Positions 56,714-64,000 of a stretch of 64,000 nt of DNA are shown here, in pieces. Every line of letters begins with the position of its first letter. Position 1 is the stretch's first letter. A program made the position numbers and the translations under genes. A model generated the notes under the pieces. It made no database searches. It had not been told where the DNA came from and worked only from the letters and a program-made list of their open reading frames with translations. This DNA comes from Streptomyces noursei ATCC 11455 (GTDB lineage Bacteria > Actinomycetota > Actinomycetes > Streptomycetales > Streptomycetaceae), in NCBI RefSeq assembly GCF_001704275.1, contig NZ_CP011533.1, positions 3,658,001-3,722,000 on the forward strand, written 5' to 3'.

Positions 56714-59215
56714 GTGACGGAGCATCCCACCTCCCACGAAACGCGGCAGTCGGCCCCGACCGCCGCGTCCTCGGCATCCCCTGCTGCGGGGACGGCCGGG
56801 ACGGCGCCGCTCGGCGGCGTACCCGACCCGCGCAGCGCCCTCCAGCAGCCCGTCGGCACCGGCCACGATCCGGCGCCGGGTACGGGGTTCGCCGTGCGCG
56901 GGGGTGACGACAACGGCCTCGGCGGCGCGACCGGCACGTCGGCCGCCACGGCCTCCGCGGGGCCGCCGGCCGGGCAGGGGGACGCCGAGCCGGCAGCCGA
57001 CCACGGCCCGGCCGGTGACGGCGCACGGGCGTACGGCGCCGCCCGCGCGCCCCGCGACAGTTCCTACGGTGGATACACCGGGTCGTACGGGGGCTCGTAC
57101 GACCCGTACGGGGAGGTGGCCATGCCCGCGGAGGGACGGCCGGATACGGAGTCGGGCACGGAGCGCGCGGCGGTACGCGCGGGCCGGCCGGTGGCGCAGG
57201 GCGCGGTGGATCGCGCCGGGGCGCCGGAGCCGGACGAGGAGCCGGGGCATGCACAGCCGCGCCACGGCGGTGAGGGTGTCGGGCGGCCCCGCGAGGGCGA
57301 AGGGGCGGCCTGCGCGCACGGCGGTGAGCCGGGCGCGGGCGGGCTGCCGCCGGGGCCGCCGGGTGCCCGGGGCGGCGGGCGATCCGGTCCGGCCGATGCG
57401 GAGTTGCCGCCTCCGGCGGGGCCGCCGCACCCGCCCGTGGTGCCGCCCGCGCGGTCGGCGCACCCCGGCGAGAGCAGCGAGGTGACCGCGGCGCGGCAGG
57501 CGAGCGGCGACCGGCTGCGGTTCATCGGGGCGGCGACCCGGCGGATCGCCCGCGGCATCGACCTCGACGAGATCGTGCTGGGGCTGTGCCGGGCGACGGT
57601 GCCGACCTTCGCCGACGCGATCCTGGTCTATCTGCGCGATCCGCTGCCGGTGGGCGACGAGCGGCCGACCGGCCCGGTGGTGCTGCGGCTGCGCCGTACC
57701 GACCGGATCCCGGAGGAGCCGGACACCAACGGGCTGCGGCTGCCGGTGCTGCCCGCGCAGCCGGATCTGGGTCCGGCGATGGGCGGCAGCGCCGCGGAGC
57801 TGGCCGAGGTGCGGCCGGGCGGTCCGCTGGCGGAGGTGCTGCGCGGGGTCCGGCCGCTGTTCGGCGAGGCGCAGGCGGCGCGGACCGCGCTGCCGGAGCT
57901 GCTGGGTCCGGACACCCGGCTGCCGGGCGGCCACCGGGTGATCCTGGCGCCGCTGCGCGGGCGCCGGCGGGTGATCGGCGCGGCGGTGTTCCTGCGCCGC
58001 CCGGACCGGCCGGCGTTCGAGCCGGACGACCTGCTGGTGGCGGCGCAGCTGGCCACCCACACCGCGCTGGGCGTGGACAAGGCGGTGCTCTACGGCCGCG
58101 AGGCGTACATCGCCGACGCCCTGCAGCGCACCATGCTGCCGGACTCGCTGCCGCAGCCCACCGGCGTGCGGCTGGCCAGCCGCTATCTGCCGGCCGCGGA
58201 GACCGCCCGGGTCGGTGGCGACTGGTACGACGCGATCCCGCTGCCGGGCAGCCGGGTGGCGCTGGTGGTCGGCGACGTGATGGGTCACTCGATGACGTCG
58301 GCCGCGATCATGGGTCAGCTGCGGACCACCGCGCAGACCCTGGCGGGGCTGGACCTGCCGCCGCAGGAGGTGCTGCACCACCTCGACGAGCAGGCCCAGC
58401 GGCTGGGCTCGGACCGGATGGCGACCTGCCTGTACGCGGTCTACGACCCGGTGGCGCACCGGATCATCGTCGCCAACGCCGGGCATCCGCCGCCGGTGAT
58501 GCTGCACCGCGGCGGGCGCGCGGAGGTGCTGCGGGTGCCGCCGGGCGCGCCGATCGGCGTCGGCGGGGTGGACTTCGAGGCGGTGGAGCTGGACGCCCCG
58601 GCGGGCGCCACGCTGGTGCTGTACACCGACGGCCTGGTGGAGTCGCGGATCCGGGACGTGTGGACCGGCATCGAGCAGCTGCGCGAGCGGCTGGCCGAGA
58701 CGGCCCGGCTGACCGGGCCCAATCCGCCGCCGCTGGAGCCGCTGTGCGACGAGGTGTTGGACATGCTCGGGCCCGGCGACCGCGATGACGACATCGCGCT
58801 GCTGGCGGCCCGGTTCGACGGGATCGCACCGAGCGACGTGGCGTACTGGTACCTCGATCCGAAGGCGCAGACGGCCGGGCAGGCGCGCCGGCTGGCCCGG
58901 CGGGCGCTGGCCCGCTGGGGCCTGGACGAGCTGTCCGACCAGCTGGAGCTGCTGGTCAGCGAGGTGGTGACCAATGCGGTGCGGTACGCCGAGCGGCCGG
59001 TGACGCTGCGGCTGCTGCGCACCGACGTGCTGCGCTGCGAGGTCGGGGACGATGTGCCGCAGCTCCCGCGGCTGCGGCAGGCCCGGCCGTCCGACGAGGG
59101 CGGGCGGGGGCTGTACCTGGTCAACCGGATGGCCCGGCGGTGGGGCGCGACCCGGCTGAGCATGGGCAAGGTCGTCTGGTTCGAGCTGTCGATGCCACCG
59201 GGGACGCGGCGCTGA
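56714..59215 (+). CDS. GAF-SpoIIE phosphatase with C-terminal HATPase domain and disordered N-terminus
   Basis: 833 residues from GTG at 56714. The first 260 residues are Pro/Gly/Ala-rich and disordered. A GAF domain lies at about 265-460, followed by the PP2C-like SpoIIE domain ([20 protein letters not shown], then [10 protein letters not shown]) and the ATPase domain from about 710 ([28 protein letters not shown]). The same kind of switch protein as at 15330 but without PAS. It should act on anti-anti-sigma factors. It precedes the convergent penicillin-binding protein gene. Confidence 0.93.
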   Translation: MTEHPTSHETRQSAPTAASSASPAAGTAGTAPLGGVPDPRSALQQPVGTGHDPAPGTGFAVRGGDDNGLGGATGTSAATASAGPPAGQGDAEPAADHGPAGDGARAYGAARAPRDSSYGGYTGSYGGSYDPYGEVAMPAEGRPDTESGTERAAVRAGRPVAQGAVDRAGAPEPDEEPGHAQPRHGGEGVGRPREGEGAACAHGGEPGAGGLPPGPPGARGGGRSGPADAELPPPAGPPHPPVVPPARSAHPGESSEVTAARQASGDRLRFIGAATRRIARGIDLDEIVLGLCRATVPTFADAILVYLRDPLPVGDERPTGPVVLRLRRTDRIPEEPDTNGLRLPVLPAQPDLGPAMGGSAAELAEVRPGGPLAEVLRGVRPLFGEAQAARTALPELLGPDTRLPGGHRVILAPLRGRRRVIGAAVFLRRPDRPAFEPDDLLVAAQLATHTALGVDKAVLYGREAYIADALQRTMLPDSLPQPTGVRLASRYLPAAETARVGGDWYDAIPLPGSRVALVVGDVMGHSMTSAAIMGQLRTTAQTLAGLDLPPQEVLHHLDEQAQRLGSDRMATCLYAVYDPVAHRIIVANAGHPPPVMLHRGGRAEVLRVPPGAPIGVGGVDFEAVELDAPAGATLVLYTDGLVESRIRDVWTGIEQLRERLAETARLTGPNPPPLEPLCDEVLDMLGPGDRDDDIALLAARFDGIAPSDVAYWYLDPKAQTAGQARRLARRALARWGLDELSDQLELLVSEVVTNAVRYAERPVTLRLLRTDVLRCEVGDDVPQLPRLRQARPSDEGGRGLYLVNRMARRWGATRLSMGKVVWFELSMPPGTRR

Positions 59216-59419
59216 GCCGGCCGCACCGGCACGCTCCGGGAGGACCTCGTCCGGGATCGGGCGGGGTCCTCCGGTGCGTGCGGGCCCGGACAAGCTGCTG
59301 CTCGGCCGGCTGTTCTCGTACCCGGACACCCACCGGTACCGGATCGGTCCGAACCACGCACAGCTGCCGCCCAACCGGCCGCACGTGACGGCCCGTTCGT
59401 ACGCCAAGGAGAAAACGCG

Positions 59420-59450
59420 GCGGCCCGCACCCCCTTGGGGCGCGGGCCGC
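59420..59450 (-). terminator. Terminator of the penicillin-binding protein gene
   Basis: GCGGCCCGC and GCGGGCCGC pair around a 13-base loop, 25 bp past the stop. Read on the minus strand it is followed by CGCGTTTTC, a short T-run. Confidence 0.75.
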
Positions 59451-59474
59451 TGCGGTGCCGGGTGGCCGGGCGGG

Positions 59475-61814
59475 TCAGTTGCCGAAGTTCGGCACGGTGT
59501 TGCCGCCGGCGCCGTTGGCCCCACCGGGAGTGCCGGTGGTACCTCCGTTGCCGGTAGTGCCTCCGTTGCCGGTGGTGCCTCCGGTGCCGGTGGTCCCACC
59601 ATTGCCGGTGGTGCCCCCGTTGCCGGTGGTGCCGCCGTTCGGCGGGCCGCCCGCGGTGCCGCCGGTCGGCGGCGTGGGCCGGTCGGTCGGGCGGCCGGTC
59701 ACGCTGTCCGACGGGGTACCGGTCGGCGTCGGGGGGCCCGACGGCGTACGGGTCGGCGTCGGGGTCGGGGTGACCGGCGCGGACGGGGTCGGCGTCGGGG
59801 TGCTGGGCGGCGGCACCGCGGCACCCATGTCGGTCTCCAGGCTGAAGTCGCCGCCGGCGCCGTCGCCGACCGCGTCCTGGGTGTAGTCGGCCCAGACCCG
59901 GGCCGGGTAGCCGCCGCCGTTGACCCGGCCGCCGCCGCCGGTGCCCTTGAGGGTGACCTGCTTGCCGCCGTTGGGCGACTCGCCGAACATGCCGACCGCG
60001 GTGACCAGCTTGGGCGTGTAGCCCACGAACCAGGCCGACTTGTTGTCGTCGGAGGTACCGGTCTTGCCCGCCGCCTTGTAGCTGGTGTTCTTCACCGCTT
60101 CCGAGGCGGTGCCGTCGTCGACCACGCCGGTCAGCACGGAGGTGATGGTGTCGGCCGTCGTCCGGGACAGCACCTGGTCGCCGATCGGGTCCTTGAGCTT
60201 GACCTCCTTGTCGACGCCGTCCTGGGTGTGGACGGCCTTGACGACCATGGTCGGGGTGACCTTCGTGCCGTGGTTGTCGAACGTGGCGTACGCCCCGGCC
60301 ATCTGGAGCGGGCTGGCGCCCATGGTGCCCAGCGTCATGGCCGGCTGCACGTCCATCTTGGCGCCGTTCATGCCCAGGCTGACCGCGGTCTTCTTGACCT
60401 GGTCCAGGCCGACGTCGGCGCCCATCTGCGCGAAGACGGAGTTGACGGAGTTGTTGGTCGCGGTCTGAACGGTGATCCGCCCGTAGGTGTGCTCGTCCTC
60501 GTTCGGCGGGGCGAAGGGCTTGGTGCCGCCGACCACCGGACGGCGGTTGCGGCCGTCGTAGATCGCGTTCGGGGTGATCGGGACGCCGCTCTGCGTGGCC
60601 GCGTGGTTCTCCATGGCCGACGCCAGGATGATCGGCTTGAAGGTGGAGGCCGGCTGGTAGTCGGAGCGGGTGGCGTTGTTGGTGTAGTGCTTGGGGTAGC
60701 CTGCACCGCCGTACAGCGCCACGACGTAACCGGTCTTGGGGTCCACCGAGGCGGCGCCGAGCTGGGCGTCCCGGTCGACCGAGCGGCTGTCGGGCTTGAG
60801 GTCGTCGGTGAGCTTCTGCTTGACCGCGCCCTCCAGCGACTTCTGCCGCTTCTTGTCGATGCCGAGGGTGACGGTCCAGCCGCCGGCCTCGAATTCGTTC
60901 TCGTCGACGCCCTGGGCGAAGAGCTCCTTCTTGGCCGCGTCGATGATGTAGCTGGCCTGGCCGGTCAGACCGGGCAGCGGCTTGGGCGGCTGGGGCACCG
61001 GGAACTTCTGCTTGGCGCGCTCCTCGGGCGTGAGCCACTTCATCTCGACCATGTTGTCGAGCGTGTACGCCCAGCGCTCCTGGACCCGCTGCTTGCCGGC
61101 GTCGGAGGCGATGGCCCAGTCGTACTGGTTGGGCGCCTGCAGCAGCGAGGCGAGGTAGGCGCCCTGCGCGACGGTGAGCTTGTCGGAGTCCACGCCGTAG
61201 TACGCCTGCGCGGCGGCCTGGATGCCGTAGGCGCCGCGGCCGTAGAAGCTGGTGTTGATGTAACCGGCGAGGATGTCGTCCTTGGAGAACTTCTGGTCCA
61301 CCTTGAGGGAGATGACGATCTCCTGGAGCTTGCGGGAGACCGTCTGCTCCTGGCTCAGGTAGTAGTTCTTGACGTACTGCTGAGTGATCGTGGAGCCACC
61401 CTGCTTGCCCTTGCCGCTCAGGGTGTTGATGACGCCGCGGAGGGTGCCCTTCAGGTCCACGCCGGAGTCGTTGTAGAACGTCTTGTTCTCGGCGGCGACG
61501 AAGGTGTGCTGGACTTCCTTGGGTATCCGGCTCAGCGGGACGGTCTCGCGGTTGACCTGGCCGACCCGCGCCATGACCGAGCCGTCCGCGTACTTGAAGA
61601 CGTTGCTCTGGAGCTTGGCTTCCTTGTTGCCGGCCGGGACGTCCACGTAGAGGTAGAGCCCGATGAAGCCGAGGATGCCCAACAGGCAGAAGCCGAGGAC
61701 GGTCCCGAGGATCTTCTTCCAGGTGAAGAAGCGGCGTATGCCGGACTTCTTCTCGTTCTTTCCGGCCTGGCGGGCGCCGCCCTGCCGCGCCCGCCTCGCG
61801 TTCGCTCGGCCCAT
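59475..61814 (-). CDS. Bifunctional penicillin-binding protein (class A)
   Basis: 779 residues. A cytoplasmic basic N-terminus ([20 protein letters not shown]) is followed by one membrane span near residue 40. The GT51 glycosyltransferase domain lies at about 80-260 ([40 protein letters not shown]). The transpeptidase domain is at about 350-640, with STFK, SVNSVF as SxN and KTGTSDD. It builds peptidoglycan. The C-terminal 140 residues are Pro/Thr-rich and then Gly/Asn/Thr repeats, probably lying in the wall. Confidence 0.95.
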   Translation of the reverse strand: MGRANARRARQGGARQAGKNEKKSGIRRFFTWKKILGTVLGFCLLGILGFIGLYLYVDVPAGNKEAKLQSNVFKYADGSVMARVGQVNRETVPLSRIPKEVQHTFVAAENKTFYNDSGVDLKGTLRGVINTLSGKGKQGGSTITQQYVKNYYLSQEQTVSRKLQEIVISLKVDQKFSKDDILAGYINTSFYGRGAYGIQAAAQAYYGVDSDKLTVAQGAYLASLLQAPNQYDWAIASDAGKQRVQERWAYTLDNMVEMKWLTPEERAKQKFPVPQPPKPLPGLTGQASYIIDAAKKELFAQGVDENEFEAGGWTVTLGIDKKRQKSLEGAVKQKLTDDLKPDSRSVDRDAQLGAASVDPKTGYVVALYGGAGYPKHYTNNATRSDYQPASTFKPIILASAMENHAATQSGVPITPNAIYDGRNRRPVVGGTKPFAPPNEDEHTYGRITVQTATNNSVNSVFAQMGADVGLDQVKKTAVSLGMNGAKMDVQPAMTLGTMGASPLQMAGAYATFDNHGTKVTPTMVVKAVHTQDGVDKEVKLKDPIGDQVLSRTTADTITSVLTGVVDDGTASEAVKNTSYKAAGKTGTSDDNKSAWFVGYTPKLVTAVGMFGESPNGGKQVTLKGTGGGGRVNGGGYPARVWADYTQDAVGDGAGGDFSLETDMGAAVPPPSTPTPTPSAPVTPTPTPTRTPSGPPTPTGTPSDSVTGRPTDRPTPPTGGTAGGPPNGGTTGNGGTTGNGGTTGTGGTTGNGGTTGNGGTTGTPGGANGAGGNTVPNFGN
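59496..59640 (-). repeat. Coding tandem repeat in the PBP C-terminus
   Basis: About eight units of GNGGTT/GTGGTT (18 bp each, with slippage-prone CCACCGGCAACGG-type DNA) encode a Gly/Asn/Thr tail. Copy number probably varies between strains. Confidence 0.75.
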
Positions 61815-61995
61815 CGCTCGTGCAACTCCAGTCGTTCCGCCCCCGGCATAACTCAGCTGTTGAAGCTAACACCGCAACTGACAACAAATACTCATCGATC
61901 AAGGCTTTTCCCTACGTGACATACAGCACGGGGAAGGAGCGCAACCCTCGCGGCACCTGGCCGTATCCCGCTGGACCCCAGCAGGCCAGCACGTT

Positions 61996-62011
61996 AAAGT
62001 GATATCACTTT
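61996..62011. promoter_or_regulatory. Perfect 16-bp palindrome in the SPFH-RHH promoter
   Basis: AAAGTGATATCACTTT lies 76 bp before the SPFH start codon, in the 272-bp divergent region with the PBP gene. A TAGACC string follows 3 bp later and may be the -10. It fits an operator for the ribbon-helix-helix protein encoded at the end of the operon. Confidence 0.65.
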
Positions 62012-62086
62012 GCTAGACCAGCGAAAGCACGCGCTGCGGCACACATCACGTGCCGCGGCACGCGTCGTCCGAGAAACGGGGACCCC

Positions 62087-63046
62087 ATGACCGATACGAC
62101 ACCCGCCACCCCGACACCCGCCGCCTCCACGGACGCCCCGGAGATGCCGGCGCCGCAGGTCCGCGAGCGTGCCGCGCACAGCATTCCGGGCGGACTGGCC
62201 CTGCTGCTGACCGTCCTGGGCGTCGCCCTCGGCGTCGTCGTGATCATCGTCGGTGCCGTCCTGGGCGACGCCGGCCACGGTGCGGTCGCCGTCCCCCTGG
62301 TGCTCGTCGGGATCCTGCTCCTGGTCGGCTCGCTCTTCTGCATGACCGGCGTGAAGATGGTCGCGCCCGGCGAGGCCCGGGTGATCCAGCTCTTCGGGCG
62401 GTACGTCGGCACCATCCGCACCGACGGCCTGCGGTGGGTCAACCCGCTCACCTCGGCCCGCAGGATCTCCACCCGGGTCCGCAACCACGAGACCTCGGTC
62501 CTCAAGGTCAACGACGCCTACGGCAACCCGATCGAACTGGCCGCGATCGTCGTGTGGAAGGTCGAGGACACCGCCCAGGCGCTCTTCGAGGTCGACGACT
62601 TCCTGGAGTTCGTCGCCACCCAGACCGAGGCGGCCGTCCGGCACATCGCCATCGAGTACCCCTACGACGCGCACGACGAGGGCGACCTCTCGCTGCGCGG
62701 CAACGCCGAGGAGATCACCGAGAAGCTCGCCGCGGAGCTGACCGCCCGGGTCCAGGCCGCCGGCGTGCAGATCATCGAGACCCGCTTCAGCCACCTCGCC
62801 TACGCCCCGGAGATCGCCTCCGCGATGCTCCAGCGCCAGCAGGCCGGCGCGGTCGTCGCGGCCCGCCAGCAGATCGTCGAGGGCGCGGTGGGCATGGTCG
62901 AGTCGGCCCTGGAGCGCATCAACGAGCAGGGCATCGTCGAGCTGGACGAGGAGCGCAAGGCCGCCATGGTCAGCAATCTGATGGTGGTGCTGTGCGGCGA
63001 CCGTGCCGCCCAGCCGGTCCTGAACACGGGCTCGCTCTACCAGTGA
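62087..63046 (+). CDS. SPFH/band-7 domain membrane protein
   Basis: 319 residues from ATG at 62087 with a GGGGAC site. Two N-terminal spans ([20 protein letters not shown] and [20 protein letters not shown], about 30-85) precede a complete SPFH domain ([20 protein letters not shown] to about 270). It should oligomerise in the membrane as a scaffold of stress or lipid-domain function. It is co-directional with an RHH gene 74 bp further on. Confidence 0.92.
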   Translation: MTDTTPATPTPAASTDAPEMPAPQVRERAAHSIPGGLALLLTVLGVALGVVVIIVGAVLGDAGHGAVAVPLVLVGILLLVGSLFCMTGVKMVAPGEARVIQLFGRYVGTIRTDGLRWVNPLTSARRISTRVRNHETSVLKVNDAYGNPIELAAIVVWKVEDTAQALFEVDDFLEFVATQTEAAVRHIAIEYPYDAHDEGDLSLRGNAEEITEKLAAELTARVQAAGVQIIETRFSHLAYAPEIASAMLQRQQAGAVVAARQQIVEGAVGMVESALERINEQGIVELDEERKAAMVSNLMVVLCGDRAAQPVLNTGSLYQ

Positions 63047-63119
63047 GCGAGCGCAGCGAGCGAGCCATTGAGGGGTGCGCGCCGAGCGTATGCGAGGCCG
63101 AGCGAAGCGAGGTCTCGGC
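63047..63119. other. Intergenic G/C-rich AGCGAG-type repeat sequence
   Basis: The 73 bp are made of AGCGAGCG-like units with a GCCGAG/CTCGGC inverted pair directly before the next start codon. Similar strings recur between Streptomyces genes from memory. It may affect translation of the RHH gene. Confidence 0.4.
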
Positions 63120-63410
63120 ATGAGCACCGACAGCCCCCAGGGGGCCGGCGCGGACCGCGAACGGCCCGCCGGCCGCCGGCCGCAGCAGCGCAAGCAGGTG
63201 CTGCTGCGGCTGGACCCGCTCCTCCACGACGCCCTCACCCGCTGGGCCGACGACGAACTCCGCAGCGCCAACGCACAGATCGAGTTCCTGCTCCGCAAGG
63301 CCCTGTCCGACGCCGGACGGCTGCCGCGGGGCGCGGGCGCCCCGCCCCGCCGGGGACGCCCGCCCAAGCGCCGGGAGCCGGAGGACGGGACGGACGGACC
63401 GGCGGAGTGA
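63120..63410 (+). CDS. Ribbon-helix-helix-type small protein
   Basis: 96 residues from ATG at 63120. The core KQVLLRLDPLLHDALTRWAD followed by DELRSANAQIEFLLRKAL (about 24-62) is an Arc/HicB-like RHH fold. N- and C-terminal parts are basic and Pro/Gly-rich. It follows the SPFH gene and probably autoregulates the operon via the palindrome at 61996-62011. Confidence 0.85.
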   Translation: MSTDSPQGAGADRERPAGRRPQQRKQVLLRLDPLLHDALTRWADDELRSANAQIEFLLRKALSDAGRLPRGAGAPPRRGRPPKRREPEDGTDGPAE

Positions 63411-63506
63411 GCCGACACGGGGCGTCGCCTTCCGGGGGCGACGGTCGGACGACGGGGTTTCCGGTGACAGGCGGACGCATGCCCCACCGCCACTAGAAAC
63501 TCCATC

Positions 63507-63538
63507 TATACATACCGCGTATACACCTCATGTAGAGT
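63507..63538 (+). promoter_or_regulatory. Operator/promoter candidate before the ABC ATPase
   Basis: TATAC (63507-63511) and GTATA (63519-63523) form an inverted pair within TATACATACCGCGTATACA, in an A/T-rich patch about 100 bp before the ATG. TAGAGT at 63533-63538 could be a -10. PadR- and TetR-type regulators bind such sites; none is in the window. Confidence 0.5.
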
Positions 63539-63619
63539 TCGGTCGTGCTCATGGGACGGCGCCGCCATCGGTGCGCCCTGCCCTTGCCATGCCCTGCCCG
63601 TACTCCCGGAGGCCCGTGT

Positions 63620-64000
63620 ATGACCCCGGCCGGTTCCCTGCTCGAAGCCCGCGCGCTGCACAAGGCGTACGGCCCGACACCCGCACTCGACGGCGCGGAC
63701 TTCTCCATCCACCCCGGTGAGGTGGTCGCCGTCATGGGCCCCTCCGGCTCCGGCAAGTCCACGCTGCTGCACTGCCTCGCCGGGATCATCCGCCCCGACT
63801 CCGGCACCGTCCGGTACGGGACGCACACCCTGACCGAGCTCAGTGACGCGCGGTGCAGCGCGCTGCGCCGCACCGACTTCGGGTTCGTCTTCCAATTCGG
63901 CCAGCTCGTACCGGAGTTGTCCGCCCTGGAGAACGTCGCGCTGCCGCTGCGACTGAACGGCACCAAGCGCAAGGACGCCGAGCGGCAGGCCCGCGACTGG
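63620..64000 (+). CDS. ABC transporter ATP-binding protein, MacB/LolD type (partial)
   Basis: 127 codons from ATG at 63620 (CGGAGG site) to the window edge. Walker A GPSGSGKST, then FGFVFQFGQLVPELSALENV as the Q-loop region. The Q-loop and the LPLRLNG element resemble exporters of the MacB/LolD/FtsE class rather than importers. The ABC signature and Walker B lie beyond the window. The permease is expected downstream. Confidence 0.88.
   Translation, partial: MTPAGSLLEARALHKAYGPTPALDGADFSIHPGEVVAVMGPSGSGKSTLLHCLAGIIRPDSGTVRYGTHTLTELSDARCSALRRTDFGFVFQFGQLVPELSALENVALPLRLNGTKRKDAERQARDW

Noticed and set aside
56333..61902. Long minus-strand frames over the second SpoIIE gene and PBP
   Set aside because: His/Arg/Pro-rich shadows with no motif. 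The plus-strand phosphatase and minus-strand PBP explain the region.

Overview
This window is high-GC actinobacterial chromosome, almost certainly Streptomyces. The signs are extreme G/C at third codon positions, many GTG/TTG starts, a WhiB-like regulator, two large PAS/GAF-SpoIIE-type phosphatases with fused ATPase domains, an XRE (DUF5753)/DUF397 pair, DUF1707, DUF4245, DUF6542 and DUF397 proteins, and a Sdh1-type succinate dehydrogenase. No tRNA, rRNA, CRISPR array, integrase or transposase gene was seen.

Layout. (1) 0-4.7 kb: a minus-strand peptide ABC transporter operon (substrate-binding lipoprotein, two permeases, two ATPases, the last cut by the window edge). (2) 5-13.7 kb: typA/bipA, an orphan family-5 substrate-binding lipoprotein, then a plus-strand operon with a small hypothetical and the three subunits of succinate dehydrogenase/fumarate reductase. 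(3) 13.8-25.6 kb: a Tat-type amidohydrolase, a SpoIIE-family phosphatase, a small anti-sigma-type ATPase, a Nudix hydrolase, a tiny SPOR-like gene, an amino-acid permease, a GntR regulator, a PIG-L deacetylase with a MITE-like element on its stop codon, and a SWIM zinc-finger protein. (4) 26.0-34.7 kb: an accessory island at the 3' end of ychF. (5) 34.7-48 kb: core genes ychF, ppgK, ispH, xseAB, a RutE-like nitroreductase, glpX, a Wbl regulator and class I fumarase. (6) 48.3-51.4 kb: a four-gene WXG100/type VII secretion-like cluster. (7) 51.4-64 kb: an XRE/DUF397 pair, class II fumarase, DUF402 protein, methyltransferase, a second SpoIIE phosphatase, a bifunctional penicillin-binding protein, an SPFH-RHH operon and the start of an ABC exporter ATPase.

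The most unusual part is the island. Three diverged 70-72 bp copies of the ychF 3' end lie at 26068, 28473 and 34692. Paired CCCAGCAC repeats, spaced 11 bp, sit on the element side of each copy. I read this as two tandem integrative elements without recombinases (CIME-like) in the ychF 3' end. The older left unit (26.1-28.5 kb) carries a truncated, frameshifted TetR gene, a frameshifted AbiJ_NTD3-type abortive-infection gene, a gene fragment and an intact PIN/antitoxin pair. The right unit (28.5-34.7 kb) carries a divergent three-gene module: a P-loop ATPase resembling the Sll1717 family, a coiled-coil two-TM protein, and a Ser/Thr kinase with a TPR-like tail that overlaps it by 4 bp. It is followed by a YefM/YoeB pair with a palindromic operator. 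The module's position and composition suggest an uncharacterised conflict or defence system.

Metabolically the core genes connect: succinate to fumarate (Sdh), fumarate to malate (two unrelated fumarases), gluconeogenesis (GlpX), polyphosphate-driven glucose phosphorylation (PpgK) and isoprenoid synthesis (IspH).
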